The position numbers and the translations under genes are program-made. From Acidimicrobiia bacterium (GTDB taxonomy: Bacteria; Actinomycetota; Acidimicrobiia; Spongiisociales; SHLN01), in assembly GCA_030624805.1 (NCBI GenBank), contig JAUXJL010000134.1, positions 1-6,099 on the forward strand: DNA of 6,099 bases, in the 5' to 3' direction. The notes under the pieces were generated by a model, which was given only the letters and a program-made list of their open reading frames with translations, was not told where the DNA came from and made no database searches. Positions 5,747 to 6,099 of the stretch are shown here, piece by piece; position 1 is the first letter of the stretch, and every line of letters begins with the position of its first letter.

Positions 5747-6099
5747 TGCACGCAGAACTCGTTCCCCTCCGGGTCGCCCAGCACTACCCAATATTCGCCG
5801 CGTTGCTCCATCGGGCCGGCCACAGTCGCTCCTGCAGCCACGAGACGCTCAACTTCGGCATCGACGCGGCTCCGCCGTTCCTCGGCCGGTGTGATGTGAT
5901 CGCCGCTGGCGTTCACGTCGAGGTGAACCCGATTCTTGGCAGTTTTGCCCTCAGGTACTCGCTGGAAGAAGATGCGGGGCCCTATCCCGTCGGGATCCAC
6001 CAGGGCCCGGGCGTCGTTCCAGTTCTCTTCGGGAATCTCCATAGCGCCGGCCCAGTCATCCCATGAGTCGAAGCCTTCGGGCGGTGGCTGAATGGTGTA
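5743..6099 (-). CDS. VOC family (glyoxalase-like) protein, 5'-partial
   Basis: The frame is open to the right window edge, leaving 118 visible residues; an internal ATG at 6042 is not the start, because TIQPPPEGFDSWDDWA upstream of it fits the family. It resembles actinobacterial glyoxalase-like proteins of the vicinal oxygen chelate superfamily. Signs are PRIFFQRVPEGK (41-52), NRVHLDVN with His59 (56-63), a helix with VDAEVERLVAAGA, and the closing GEYWVVLGDPEGNEFCV. This is the second beta-alpha-beta-beta-beta half; the first half lies upstream. VOC proteins are usually small cytoplasmic metal-dependent enzymes or ligand-sequestering proteins; no substrate can be named. The stop overlaps the start of the MerB-like gene by ATGA, so the two are co-transcribed and probably translationally coupled. 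Confidence 0.88.
   Translation of the reverse strand, partial: YTIQPPPEGFDSWDDWAGAMEIPEENWNDARALVDPDGIGPRIFFQRVPEGKTAKNRVHLDVNASGDHITPAEERRSRVDAEVERLVAAGATVAGPMEQRGEYWVVLGDPEGNEFCVQ

Noticed and set aside
1..6099. tRNA, rRNA, CRISPR array, insertion sequence or attachment site
   Set aside because: I saw no cloverleaf-like sequence, no regularly spaced direct repeats, no transposase or integrase frame and no terminal inverted repeats with target duplications.

Overview
This window is GC-rich, with long frames biased to G/C at third codon positions. Two secreted lipoproteins carry Thr/Ser/Pro-rich linkers, and the MetH is of the actinobacterial type. Together these suggest an uncultured actinobacterium, perhaps of the Acidimicrobiia; that class-level guess is inference.

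Left part, plus strand (1-3806). The window opens inside metH, the cobalamin-dependent methionine synthase. The second half of the pterin domain, the B12 domains and the complete reactivation domain are present. Next come an SH3-domain lipoprotein and, after a short intergenic stretch with a perfect 13-bp inverted repeat, a small YgjP-type zinc metallopeptidase. The peptidase gene converges on the minus-strand block with only 2 bp between the stop codons.

Right part, minus strand (6099 down to 3809). In transcription order there is a VOC/glyoxalase-like gene cut by the window edge, then a MerB-like (alkylmercury lyase) gene coupled to it by an ATGA overlap. Next is a decayed C-terminal piece of an LtrA-type membrane protein, with two in-frame stops and a frameshift. 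Last is a Tat-exported lipoprotein with a metallo-beta-lactamase fold.

The main result is the MerB-like gene. A conventional reading splits it at an in-frame UGA (5303-5305). Read through, it is one 222-residue protein in which UGA stands at residue 148, where classical MerB has its catalytic Cys159. Residues 87, 90 and 108 match MerB Cys96, Asp99 and Cys117. Twelve nucleotides after the UGA a 7-bp stem closes a GGUC loop, the same loop at nearly the same distance as in the E. coli fdhF SECIS. I read this as a selenocysteine-containing organometal lyase homologue. The Sec insertion machinery (selA, selB, selC) is not in the window and would have to be found elsewhere in the genome.
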